DNA of 47,191 bases from JBCBWG01 sp964579305 (lineage in GTDB: Bacteria > Pseudomonadota > Alphaproteobacteria > Rhizobiales > Hyphomicrobiaceae): assembly GCA_964579305.1 (NCBI GenBank), contig CAZOGY010000012.1, positions 1 to 47,191 on the forward strand, read 5' to 3'. The translations under genes and the position numbers were made by a program. Position 1 is the first letter of the stretch. Every line of letters begins with the position of its first letter. Shown in pieces: positions 33,344 through 41,665 of this stretch. Below the pieces are notes generated by a model. It saw nothing but the letters and a program-made list of their open reading frames with translations. It ran no database searches and was not told the DNA's origin.

Positions 33344-35578
33344 GTGGCAGCCGCCGCGGTCGATGCGTTTGAAGGCTCCGAGCGCCGCCGCGTTGCGACC
33401 TGGGACAATCCGTTGGCGGCGGAACAGGACCGCTGGTTCTTGTGGGTGCCGGTGTTCTTTGGCGCGGGCATCGCGATCTATTTCGCGCTGCCCGATGAAC
33501 CGGATCTGCTCACCGCGGTCGGCTTGGCAATGGCTGCGTGCATCGTTGGCCTGATCTGGCGGACGGGCCTTGCAGCGGTTGTGGTCTGTGGTGCGCTTGT
33601 CGCCACTGGCGTGGGCTTTGCGGCGGCGAAGATCCGCACGGAGTTGGTAAGCGCGCCGGTGTTGAGCCGGCCGCTCGATCGTGCCGCGGTGTCAGGGTTC
33701 GTCACGCAAGTCGCAGCCAGGCCCGACGGCGGGCCACGTGTCGTGCTGGACGTCACCGAGATTGCCGGGCTGGCCCGATCGGTTACTCCCCATCGCGTGC
33801 GCATTCGGATGTTAAAATCCGACGTCGCAATCGCGCCGGGCCAGCATGTGCGCATCTTGGCGTCGCTCGTCCCGCCGCCCCGTCCGGCCTTGCCGGGCGG
33901 ATTTGATTTTGCAAGGGCTGCCTATTTTTCGGGGCTTGGCGCTGTTGGCTTTTCATACGTAGCGCCCCAACCGGCTGCCGCGCCGCGGCCGATGGGGTTG
34001 TGGCTTGAGATGCAAGTGGCGGTTGCGCAACTGCGCGCCCACATCGGCGCACGCGTGCGCGCGCAGATCCCTGGCGAGACCGGCGCGATCATCACTGCGC
34101 TGATCACGGGCGAACGCGGCGGCATCTCAGAAGAGACCAACGCGGCGTTTCGCGATTCCGGCCTGTTACACATCCTGTCGATTTCCGGCCTGCACATGGC
34201 GATTATGGGCGGTTTTATCTTCGCCGGGCTGCGCTTTTTGCTCGCGCTGTGGCCCGCAGTTGCGCTGCGCTATCCGATCAAAAAATGGGCGGCGGCCGGT
34301 GCGATCGTTGCAGCGTCCGGCTATCTCCTGATCTCGGGTGGTGCCTTGGCCACCATCCGGGCCTTTATCATGATCACCATTGCGTTTGCCGCGATCATGT
34401 TGGATCGGCCGGCAATCGCATTGCGCAACGTCGCGCTTGCCGCACTGATCATCCTTGCGATTTGGCCGGAAAGTCTGATGAACCCCGGCTTCCAGATGTC
34501 GTTTGCCGCCGTCGTGGCGCTGGTCGCCTGTTATGAGGCGTTGCGCGACCGCCGGCGCGGGCGAGAGCGTGCCGTTGCGCGCGGCGCCGTAATGGGCATT
34601 GTCGTGTTGGTTTGCGGAATTGCGTTGACGACGATCGTTGCCAGTGCCGCGGTGGCGCCGATCGCGATCTTTCACTTTCACAGAAGCCAGCAATTTGCGC
34701 TGTTGGCCAACGTGATTGCCGTGCCCATCGTCAACTTGGCCTTGATGCCGGCAGCGCTCTTTGTGTTGCTCGCCATGCCGTTCGGGTTGGAAGCGCTGCC
34801 GCTTGCGATTATGGCGTACGCGGTTGAGGCCGTGGTTTGGACAGCCAAGATGGTCGCGGCGTTACCGGGGGCGGTGGCGCCGGTTGCGCAAATACCTTTG
34901 TTGGCGTTCGCCCTCGTTATCGTTGGCGGATTATGGCTTGCGATCTGGCGGCGGACTTGGCGGTTTGCGGGCCTGGCGGTCATTGCTTGTGGGATCGCCG
35001 TGGCGCCGTTGCGTGCGCCGGTTGACGTCTATGTCGGGGCTGAGGGCAAGGTCGTTGCGTTTCGGGGCCGGGACGATGCGCTGTTGGCGATGGGCCGCGG
35101 GGGGCGATTTGATCTGTCGCGGTGGCTACAGGCCGATGGCGACGGCCGTGAAGCGGCGGAGGTGATGCGGGGGGCTGGGCGGCGCTGCGATCTGGCAGGC
35201 TGCATTGGTCAAGTCCGCGGCAAGACCATCGCGCTGTCGCGCCACCCACGCAGCCTGATCGATGACTGCCGCCGGGCCAAACTGGTGGTCGCGAGCTATA
35301 AGGTCGCCCGTCGGTGCGCGCAAACGCCGGTGATTGACTGGTACGACCTCGTCACGTTCGGAAATGCGGCGATCATTTTGCGAGACCTCCCAAGTGCCGG
35401 TGCGGCGCGGAGGGCTGATCGCGCGGCGCAAGCCGTGCGGCTTGAGGTGCGCTATGTCGATGCTGCGCGCGGAAACAGGCCGTGGGTATTGTCACCAACG
35501 CTGAGATGGCGCGCCCTGCCAAAACCAGCCACGTCCAGATCAAGCAGGCCCGGTCAATCATCACAACCGTCCCGGTGA
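33344..35578 (+). CDS. comEC: ComEC/Rec2-family membrane protein
   Basis: The 744-residue inner-membrane protein corresponds to the DNA channel of natural transformation. It has N-terminal helices, a DUF4131-like soluble domain (about 100-205, with RPALPGGFDFARAAYFSGLG) and the Competence domain with LLHILSISGLHMAIMGG at about residue 272. The C-terminal ~180 residues are soluble but lack the HxHxDH motif of the metallo-beta-lactamase domain found in Gram-positive ComEC. The GTG start at 33344 follows GGGGGAGG closely. It is convergent with lexA across a 242-bp gap in which I see no clear terminator. Confidence 0.92.
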   Translation: MAAAAVDAFEGSERRRVATWDNPLAAEQDRWFLWVPVFFGAGIAIYFALPDEPDLLTAVGLAMAACIVGLIWRTGLAAVVVCGALVATGVGFAAAKIRTELVSAPVLSRPLDRAAVSGFVTQVAARPDGGPRVVLDVTEIAGLARSVTPHRVRIRMLKSDVAIAPGQHVRILASLVPPPRPALPGGFDFARAAYFSGLGAVGFSYVAPQPAAAPRPMGLWLEMQVAVAQLRAHIGARVRAQIPGETGAIITALITGERGGISEETNAAFRDSGLLHILSISGLHMAIMGGFIFAGLRFLLALWPAVALRYPIKKWAAAGAIVAASGYLLISGGALATIRAFIMITIAFAAIMLDRPAIALRNVALAALIILAIWPESLMNPGFQMSFAAVVALVACYEALRDRRRGRERAVARGAVMGIVVLVCGIALTTIVASAAVAPIAIFHFHRSQQFALLANVIAVPIVNLALMPAALFVLLAMPFGLEALPLAIMAYAVEAVVWTAKMVAALPGAVAPVAQIPLLAFALVIVGGLWLAIWRRTWRFAGLAVIACGIAVAPLRAPVDVYVGAEGKVVAFRGRDDALLAMGRGGRFDLSRWLQADGDGREAAEVMRGAGRRCDLAGCIGQVRGKTIALSRHPRSLIDDCRRAKLVVASYKVARRCAQTPVIDWYDLVTFGNAAIILRDLPSAGAARRADRAAQAVRLEVRYVDAARGNRPWVLSPTLRWRALPKPATSRSSRPGQSSQPSR

Positions 35579-35820
35579 AACAAGGCTGAACGGCTCTACT
35601 TCAAAACAGCGGGCATCCCCTTGCTCCACAGTATGCCGGTCGTGTTCCAGTTCGCGCACACCGGGCTCGAATGGAGACCGGTTCAACTAACCCGCCTGCT
35701 GCAAGGCGCGAGGAGTAAGCGCGTGGCAATGGACTGACGGCTCAAGCCCTGATTGCGCTCGGAGTGATAACGTTTCGTCTTTGTCGACCCGCGAGCAGGA
35801 TGCGTGTGACACAACCCGCT

Positions 35821-36558
35821 CTAATAGCGTCGAATGAGGCCGACCAGCCGCCCCTGCACGCGGACATCGGAGGCTGGCAACGAGCGCGTTTCGAACTGGG
35901 GGTTTTCCGCTTCCAAGTCGATTGTTGCACCGCGCTTGCGCAGGCGTTTCAACGTCGCTTCCTCGTCGCGCACTAGAGCCACGACGATGTCACCGTTCTC
36001 GGCGGTATCGCTGCGCCTTATGATGACGGTGTCGCCGTCGTGGATGCCGGCATCGATCATCGATTCGCCCCGGACTTCGAGAGCGAAATGCTCGCCGTTG
36101 GTCAGAAGGTCAGGCGGACAGGCGATGTCGTGGGTATGATCCTGAATAGCGCTTACCGGCACACCGGCCGCGATCCGGCCCATGACTGGCACTGAAACCG
36201 TTCGGCTATCGATCATCACTGATGTGGGCTGCGGCGCCGCCATCGGCGATGCTGGGCTTGGCGCGCCCGTGAAATCCACACCCTTGCCACCGTCGAGTGC
36301 CGATGGGGCGCCGTGTCCAGGTGCGTTGACGTAGCCGCCAGCCCCGTCTGGTAATTTGACGATCTCGAGCGCGCGGGCGCGATGGGGCAATCGCCTGATA
36401 AATCCACGTTCGTCCAGTGCTGTGATCAGGCGGTGAATGCCCGACTTGGACTTGAGCGACAACGCATCCTTCATCTCATCAAACGAAGGCGGAACGCCGT
36501 CCGTCTGCAACCGCTCATGGATAAACATCAGCAGATCTTTCTGCTTCTGCGTCAGCAT
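35821..36558 (-). CDS. lexA: SOS-response repressor LexA
   Basis: LexA represses DNA-damage genes and self-cleaves with RecA. The 245 residues (numbered from the ATG after GGGAGGG) hold an N-terminal winged helix (MLTQKQKDLLMFIHERLQ; recognition helix around KSGIHRLITALDERG). A ~45-residue Gly/Pro/Ala-rich linker follows (about 71-118). The C-terminal peptidase has its cleavage site at A131-G132 (GRIAAGVPV), nucleophile S166 (RGESMID) and K204 (ATLKRLRK). The linker is longer than in E. coli LexA (202 residues total). A canonical alphaproteobacterial SOS box lies upstream, so it is autoregulated. Confidence 0.97.
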   Translation of the reverse strand: MLTQKQKDLLMFIHERLQTDGVPPSFDEMKDALSLKSKSGIHRLITALDERGFIRRLPHRARALEIVKLPDGAGGYVNAPGHGAPSALDGGKGVDFTGAPSPASPMAAPQPTSVMIDSRTVSVPVMGRIAAGVPVSAIQDHTHDIACPPDLLTNGEHFALEVRGESMIDAGIHDGDTVIIRRSDTAENGDIVVALVRDEEATLKRLRKRGATIDLEAENPQFETRSLPASDVRVQGRLVGLIRRY

Positions 36559-36605
36559 GGGACGACCCTCCCGCTTCCACGCCGCGCCAAACATAGCGCG
36601 AACAC

Positions 36606-36634
36606 TGCGTACATGTTCAATATTGGTTCTGCAA
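36606..36634 (-). promoter_or_regulatory. lexA promoter with LexA box (GAAC-N7-GAAC)
   Basis: On the minus strand, TTGCAG (36634-36629) and TACGCA (36611-36606) are 17 bp apart. The perfect alphaproteobacterial LexA box GAACCAATATTGAAC (36629-36615) lies between them, so bound LexA would block RNA polymerase. The box is ~57 bp upstream of the lexA start. The box is certain as a sequence match; the -35/-10 assignment is tentative. Confidence 0.85.
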
Positions 36635-36669
36635 GCGTTTCTTTGCAACACGCTCTGTGATCAGTGGTA

Positions 36670-37908
36670 TCAGAAATCGAGCTTGAGATAGACAATACCT
36701 GCGCCCGTCTGCGCTGCCGGTGCATGAGGCTCGCGCACGATCAGACTGTCGGCCGTGTTGAGGGTCGCCAGCAACGAGCTGTCTTGGGAGGCGACCGGCA
36801 TGAGCGTGAGCGTTTCATCGCCCGGGGTTGGGACTGGGGCTGGGACTGGGACTGGGACTGGGGCCTGCGATATCGCGCGCATGTAGTGCCGGCGGGGGCC
36901 GTTGGCCTCGAGCGGCGCTGCCAATTTACCTGGCAAGGGCCTTGCGTCGTGTTGCGGCCGGCCAAGCAGGGCGTGGATCAACGGCACGGCAAAGACCCGC
37001 GCACAGATCAGCGACGAGACGGGATTGCCTGGCAGACCGAGGATGCGCTGGGCGCCATGGCGGGCAAACATAAGCGGTTTCCCAGGGCGCATGGCGATTT
37101 TCCAAAACGCCAATTCTGCGCCGCGATCGCGCAAGACCGGGCCAACCAGATCGTGATCCCCAACCGATGCACCGCCGATTGTGATGACCAAATCGGCCTC
37201 GCGCGCGCGGTCCAAATGCGCTGTGAGGTCGCTTTCGGTGTCGCGCGCGATACCGATGAAATCCGCTTGGGCGCCAGCACGTTCCAGCATCGCAGCGATC
37301 CCGAACGGGTTCGAGCATACGATTTGGTCCGGTCCGATGGTTTCGCCAGGCATGACAAGTTCATCGCCCGTTGCAATGAGCGCGACCTTAGGGCGGCGCC
37401 GGACCGGCAATGCGGCGTGACCCATCGCGGCGGCCAGGGTCAACGCGCGTGGGCCCAACACGGTGTCTTGCGGCAGCAGGACTTGGCCGTGAGCGAAGTC
37501 GATGCCGGCGCGTCGAATGTGGCGTGCCTCGCCACCGCCTTCGATGACATCGACGTCTGTGTCCGTGTATTTGGCATTTTCCTGCAAAAGGATCGCGTCG
37601 GCGCCATCTGGCACTGGGGCGCCCGTGAAAATGCGGATGGCTTGTCCGGCGCCAAGCGTGCCCCTGAACCCGTGGCCGGCCGCGGATTGGCCGATGAGTT
37701 TGAGCCGCGCGCCGACGACGGCATCGCTTTGTCTGACGGCGAACCCGTCCATCGCAGAGACATCAAAGGGCGGTTGCGTACGTGTTGCCGCGAGATCCTG
37801 GGCCAGCACGCGGCGGTCGGCGGCGGTAAGCGGCACCGTTTCGCCGGCCATTGGTTCAACTCCGCTGAGACAGAGTGCCAGCGCGTCATCAACCGACATC
37901 AGGCTCAC
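36670..37908 (-). CDS. moeA: Molybdopterin molybdenumtransferase
   Basis: MoeA inserts molybdate into adenylylated molybdopterin. The 412 residues contain the MoeA N-domain (LAATRTQPPFDVSAMDGFAV), the MoCF-binding core (TIGGASVGDHDLVGPVL) and KPLMFARHGAQRILGLPGNP. The C-terminal domain is interrupted by a Pro-Val run (QAPVPVPVPAPVPTPGD, about residues 348-363) encoded by a hexanucleotide repeat. The start is GTG in a 4-bp GTGA overlap with the moaC stop. It lies in the trpC-moaC-moeA operon, with lexA downstream. Confidence 0.94.
   Translation of the reverse strand: MSLMSVDDALALCLSGVEPMAGETVPLTAADRRVLAQDLAATRTQPPFDVSAMDGFAVRQSDAVVGARLKLIGQSAAGHGFRGTLGAGQAIRIFTGAPVPDGADAILLQENAKYTDTDVDVIEGGGEARHIRRAGIDFAHGQVLLPQDTVLGPRALTLAAAMGHAALPVRRRPKVALIATGDELVMPGETIGPDQIVCSNPFGIAAMLERAGAQADFIGIARDTESDLTAHLDRAREADLVITIGGASVGDHDLVGPVLRDRGAELAFWKIAMRPGKPLMFARHGAQRILGLPGNPVSSLICARVFAVPLIHALLGRPQHDARPLPGKLAAPLEANGPRRHYMRAISQAPVPVPVPAPVPTPGDETLTLMPVASQDSSLLATLNTADSLIVREPHAPAAQTGAGIVYLKLDF
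36830..36859. repeat. Hexanucleotide tandem repeat inside moeA
   Basis: There are five contiguous GGGACT-type units (one GGGGCT) on the plus strand, read as Pro-Val/Pro-Ala dipeptides in moeA on the minus strand. A unit change would add or remove two residues without breaking the frame, so length variation between strains is possible. Confidence 0.9.
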
Positions 37909-38453
37909 GGTGTCGGCTCCGCGTCGCGCTGGAAGTCGCCGGATTTGCCCCCGGTCTTCTCAACCAGGCGTAAATCGGCAATCACCATGCCTTTTTCAGC
38001 GGCCTTCAGCATGTCGTAGATGGTCAGCGCGGCAATCGAGGCAGCCGTAAGCGCTTCCATTTCAACGCCCGTTTTGCCGGTGACGCGGACCATGGCGGTG
38101 ACGTGGATTCCTGGCGGATCAGTCGTCGGGGCAAGCTCAACTGCGGCTTTTGTGATCGCAAGCGGATGGCATAGCGGGATCAACTCATGCGTGCGCTTGG
38201 CCGCCATGATGCCTGCGATCCGCGCAGTTGCGAGAACATCGCCTTTTGCGGCGGTGCCTTCGGTGACCCGAGCGAGCGTCTCGGGCCGCATATGGACGAA
38301 GGCCTCAGCGCGCGCGGTGCGGGTTGTCTCAAGCTTATCGCCCACATCAACCATGGTCGCGGCGCCGGACGCATCGACATGGGTCAGGCCCGATGGATGC
38401 GAGCGATCGGTGTCCGCAATCGTGGCGGAGGCCTTGTGCGGATCGGTTGTCAT
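37905..38453 (-). CDS. moaC: Cyclic pyranopterin monophosphate synthase
   Basis: MoaC converts 3',8-cH2GTP to cPMP in molybdenum cofactor synthesis. The 182 residues show HVDASGAATMVDVGDK, ELIPLCHPLAI and the catalytic-region GKTGVEMEALTAASIAALT. A ~20-residue N-terminal extension precedes the core. ATGA overlaps link it to trpC upstream and GTGA to moeA downstream, so the three genes are translationally coupled. MoaA is not in the window. Confidence 0.96.
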   Translation of the reverse strand: MTTDPHKASATIADTDRSHPSGLTHVDASGAATMVDVGDKLETTRTARAEAFVHMRPETLARVTEGTAAKGDVLATARIAGIMAAKRTHELIPLCHPLAITKAAVELAPTTDPPGIHVTAMVRVTGKTGVEMEALTAASIAALTIYDMLKAAEKGMVIADLRLVEKTGGKSGDFQRDAEPTP

Positions 38454-39250
38454 GGCCGCACGCCGGTCAAGAGCGCTTGGGTCGCCGCTGCCACGTCGGC
38501 TTGCCGCATCAGGCTTTCACCAACAAGGAACGTGCGCACGCCGGCGGCTTCCAATCGGGCAAGATCCTCATGCGCATAAATGCCGCTTTCGCCGATCGCG
38601 ATGCGATCACTGGGCACACGCGGGGCCAAGCGTTCGGTCGTCTCAAGCGTCGTCTCAAACGTTTTCAAATCGCGGTTGTTGATCCCGACCAAACGGCAAT
38701 CGAGCTGAAGCGCGCGCTCGAGTTCTGCCTCATCGTGGACCTCGACGATGGCATCCATGCCCCATTGCTTTGCGGCGGCAGCGAGGTCTGCTGCGATGGC
38801 GTCATCGATCTCGGCCAGGATGATCAAAATGCAATCGGCGCCCCAGGCGCGCGCTTCAACCACCTGGTAGGGATCGATCATGAAGTCCTTGCGCAAGGCC
38901 GGCAGCGCGGTCGCCGCGCGGGCTGCCACAAGATATTCCGGAGCGCCCCGGAACGACGGGGTATCGGTCAAAACCGACAAACACGTTGCGCCGCCGGCCT
39001 CGTAGGCTGCGGCGAGCTGTGGCGGGTCGAAGTCTGCGCGGATCAGGCCCTTGGAGGGCGAGGCCTTCTTGATCTCGGCAATCAGAGCATAGGGCGCGGC
39101 GGCCAAACGGTCCGTGATCGCATCGGCGAACGGGCGCACGGGCGTTGCGTCCTTGGCAAGTGCCTCAAGGTCGGGCAACGGGCGGGCCGCCTTGGCAGCG
39201 GCGACCTCGTCGCGCTTGTAGGCGGTGATGCGGTCAAGAATGGTGCTCAT
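38450..39250 (-). CDS. trpC: Indole-3-glycerol phosphate synthase
   Basis: TrpC closes the indole ring of the tryptophan precursor. The 266-residue TIM barrel shows LIAEIKKASPSKGLIRADFD, LSVLTDTPSFRGAPEYL, LPALRKDFMIDPYQV, VGINNRDLKTFE and AIGESGIYAHEDL. The ATG at 39250 starts just before the conserved N-terminus (TILDRITAYKRDEV); it has no strong ribosome-binding site. It is separated from trpD by two genes on the opposite strand. Confidence 0.97.
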   Translation of the reverse strand: MSTILDRITAYKRDEVAAAKAARPLPDLEALAKDATPVRPFADAITDRLAAAPYALIAEIKKASPSKGLIRADFDPPQLAAAYEAGGATCLSVLTDTPSFRGAPEYLVAARAATALPALRKDFMIDPYQVVEARAWGADCILIILAEIDDAIAADLAAAAKQWGMDAIVEVHDEAELERALQLDCRLVGINNRDLKTFETTLETTERLAPRVPSDRIAIGESGIYAHEDLARLEAAGVRTFLVGESLMRQADVAAATQALLTGVRP

Positions 39251-39372
39251 GGCGCGCACCATAGCCGAGGCGCCGCGTCGATGCACGTGGCGCGAGCGGC
39301 GTTGTTTTCGGGGATGCGGATATCCAAGCCCAGGTCTATGAGAGGATGGCTGATGGGATTGGGGAGGGGCAA

Positions 39373-39861
39373 GTGGCAAACGATTATCTGGTCAAGCTCG
39401 TCAAGCAAGTGGGGCTGGCTGGCGAAGCGGCTGCCGCGGCTGGGCTTTTGATAGCGCTTGCCGTCCCGCGTCTGACCGGCAGCCCAAGCCTTTCGGGATT
39501 ATCGGCACGGCTGGGGTTCAACATTGGCTGGGCTTATCTGCTGGTGGCGGCACTGTGTTTGGTCGCCGTGGCGGTTTACGTGCGGTCGTCGGGACGGATC
39601 GCGGCTGCGCACGGGCACGCGTTCAATCGCACGCGGTTGATCCGCGATTGCGCAATCATGTTTGTTGTTGCCGGCGCGGCGGGCCTTGCCCTGGTGACGG
39701 CACTTGATGCCGCGATGCCGAGCTTGATCGCGCAGTTCCAGACCCGCGATGCGATGGGCGCGGGGTTCACGCTTGCAGCGACGTTGGTGCCACTCGTGAT
39801 CGTGCTTGTTGCATTCCGGGTGGTGCTGCCGCGTTGGGCGCGGAGCGTTGTGGCTGCGTGA
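39373..39861 (+). CDS. Four-helix membrane protein, paralogue 1, unknown function
   Basis: The ~162-residue protein has four hydrophobic segments: GEAAAAAGLLIALAVPRL, NIGWAYLLVAALCLVAVAV, IMFVVAGAAGLALVTALDA and AATLVPLVIVLVAFRVVLP. It aligns along its whole length with the next gene. Shared landmarks are a Gly-Glu-Ala start of helix 1, AVPR/AIPR, S-x-LS-x-R-x-GFN-x-GW before helix 2, and a C-terminal PRWA. The GTG at 39373 follows GGAGGGG; ATG 39346 is an alternative. I do not recognise the family. It is divergent from trpC. Confidence 0.75.
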   Translation: MANDYLVKLVKQVGLAGEAAAAAGLLIALAVPRLTGSPSLSGLSARLGFNIGWAYLLVAALCLVAVAVYVRSSGRIAAAHGHAFNRTRLIRDCAIMFVVAGAAGLALVTALDAAMPSLIAQFQTRDAMGAGFTLAATLVPLVIVLVAFRVVLPRWARSVVAA

Positions 39862-39941
39862 GCGGGGGGGCGTTAACGCTGTTGGCTCACCAATGGGAAA
39901 GGCTCGCGTGCCTAACGTGAGGCAAATCGCGGGAGGCTTTG

Positions 39942-40493
39942 ATGATCAGCGAGACGCACGCGCGCACCTGGCGCAACATTGGTGTTGTTGGAGAAGCGGT
40001 TGCGGCCGGTGGCGTGGTGATTGCCATGGCGATCCCACGGTTTTACGGTGATCTGTCAACGTCGGGTCTGTCACAGCGCGCTGGGTTCAACGTCGGCTGG
40101 CTCTACATCGCGGTTGCCGTCACGTGCTTGCTTTATGCGCTGCAGTATTTTCTGGCCGTGCGTCAGGCCGCGCGGGGCGACGACATCCATGTGAACATGG
40201 GCGGGTTCATCCGCGACATCCTTGTTTTCTTCGCTGCCGGCATGGTTGCCGGGCTCGCTTTCGTCCAGATCCTCAGTGTCGGGCTTCCGGTACTTCTCGT
40301 ACAATTCAAGGTCGCCGGGCTGGGTGCGATGTTGCCGACAATGGCGGTGATCCTGGTGCCGCTGCTTGTGCTGTTGTTGTCGTTTCGCATCTGGGTGCCG
40401 CGCTGGGCATCAGATCTAGTGGTGACGCGCCGCAAGGACGATGACACGACGCCGGTCCTGCCGCGTATCAGGGGCGCAGGTTTGTCAGCCTGA
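39942..40493 (+). CDS. Four-helix membrane protein, paralogue 2, unknown function
   Basis: The 183-residue protein has the same four-helix plan as its upstream neighbour (VVGEAVAAGGVVIAMAIPRF, NVGWLYIAVAVTCLLYALQY, ILVFFAAGMVAGLAFVQILS, MAVILVPLLVLLLSFRIWVP) and the same SGLSQRAGFNVGW and PRWA blocks. It has a longer hydrophilic loop (RQAARGDDIHVNMGGF) and a charged C-terminal tail. The ATG at 39942 follows GGGAGG at 5 nt. The gap of 80 bp suggests one transcript. It is convergent with trpD (54 bp). Function is unknown. Confidence 0.78.
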   Translation: MISETHARTWRNIGVVGEAVAAGGVVIAMAIPRFYGDLSTSGLSQRAGFNVGWLYIAVAVTCLLYALQYFLAVRQAARGDDIHVNMGGFIRDILVFFAAGMVAGLAFVQILSVGLPVLLVQFKVAGLGAMLPTMAVILVPLLVLLLSFRIWVPRWASDLVVTRRKDDDTTPVLPRIRGAGLSA

Positions 40494-40547
40494 AAGCGAT
40501 CTCACCGCGCCCTGCCGCTGTTTCCGCCCCCGCACGGAACCCCGCGC

Positions 40548-41594
40548 TCACGCCGCGCCCATGACCGCAACCAGGCGCTCTAACGCGGCTTTGGCGCGAC
40601 CATCATCAATCGCAGCCGCGGCCAGTTGTGCGCCATCGGCCAAGGTCTGCGTGCGCTCGGCGATGACCAATGCGGCTGCGGCGTTGAGCACAACGGCGTG
40701 ACGGAATGCAATGATGTCGTCATCGGTCCGGCCATCCAGCAGCCGACGGATCTTTGCGACGTTTTCTTCCGGTGCACCGCCAAGGATCTGGCCGAAGGGA
40801 TGCTCAGGCAATCCCGCATCGGCCGGGGCAATCTGAAATTCGGTAACGCGGCCATCCTCCAGCGCGGCAACCTTCGTTGGTCCTGCAATAGAAATTTCGT
40901 CGGTGCCGTCGAGGCCGTGGACGAGCCACGCCTTTTCTGAGCCAAGCGCTCCCAGCGTCTCTGCCATTGGCCGGATCAAGTGGTCGGTGAAGCAACCGGT
41001 AAGCTGACGTTTGACTGCGGCAGGGTTGGTCATCGGCCCAAGGATATTGAAGACTGTGCGCACGCCGAGTTCCTGGCGCGCGGGCATGACGAAACGCATC
41101 GCGGCGTGGTGGTTTGGTGCGGCCATGTAACCGATCCCGGCTTCGCGGATGGCCTTAGCAATCAGAGCGGGGTCGCCGGACAAATTCACGCCAAGCTCGG
41201 CCAGGACGTCGGAGGCACCGGCTTTCGACGACAGCGCCTTATTCCCGTGCTTGGCCACCGGAACACCGAGGCCTGCAACAACCAGCGCGGTTGTTGTTGA
41301 GATATTCAAGGTGCCCTTGCCGTCGCCGCCTGTTCCGACGATGTCCATGGCGCCTTCGGGGGCCTCTACTGGAAGCGCCTTGGCGCGCATGGCCGCCGCA
41401 GCCCCGGTGATCTCTTCAATCGACTCGCCGCGCTGACGCAGGATCATCAAGAAACCGCCGATCTGCGCCGGGGTCGCCTTGCCCGACATGATCACGTCGA
41501 AGGCTTGTTCAGCGAGCTCACGCGTCAAAGCTGCATCCAGCGCGCGGGCAATGAAAGGCTTGAGGGCGCTGGGGTCGGTGGTTGTTTCGGTCAT
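40548..41594 (-). CDS. trpD: Anthranilate phosphoribosyltransferase
   Basis: TrpD transfers phosphoribosyl from PRPP to anthranilate. The 348 residues include IVGTGGDGKGTLNISTTTAL (PRPP-binding glycine loop), AKHGNKALSSKAGASDVL, HHAAMRFVMPARQELGVRT and FNILGPMTNPA. It lies 71 bp downstream of trpG on the same strand and is probably co-transcribed with it. The phosphoribosyltransferase is not fused to TrpG, unlike in enterobacteria. Confidence 0.97.
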   Translation of the reverse strand: MTETTTDPSALKPFIARALDAALTRELAEQAFDVIMSGKATPAQIGGFLMILRQRGESIEEITGAAAAMRAKALPVEAPEGAMDIVGTGGDGKGTLNISTTTALVVAGLGVPVAKHGNKALSSKAGASDVLAELGVNLSGDPALIAKAIREAGIGYMAAPNHHAAMRFVMPARQELGVRTVFNILGPMTNPAAVKRQLTGCFTDHLIRPMAETLGALGSEKAWLVHGLDGTDEISIAGPTKVAALEDGRVTEFQIAPADAGLPEHPFGQILGGAPEENVAKIRRLLDGRTDDDIIAFRHAVVLNAAAALVIAERTQTLADGAQLAAAAIDDGRAKAALERLVAVMGAA

Positions 41595-41665
41595 GGTCCT
41601 GCTTTCGCGTGCTCGGTGCGACGGGCGCCGCAGACGTTTTCCGCCAGAGGCTTCACCGGTGTGCC

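Noticed and set aside
35579..35820. tRNA or terminator in the comEC-lexA gap
   Set aside because: GGTTCAACT and CTCGAATGG look superficially like T-loop sequence, but no cloverleaf or strong hairpin can be built.
36664..38019. 451-codon plus-strand frame over moeA, with a Trp-Asp-Gly repeat
   Set aside because: It is the antisense image of moeA; the repeated residues come from the hexanucleotide array. moeA is clearly the coding strand.
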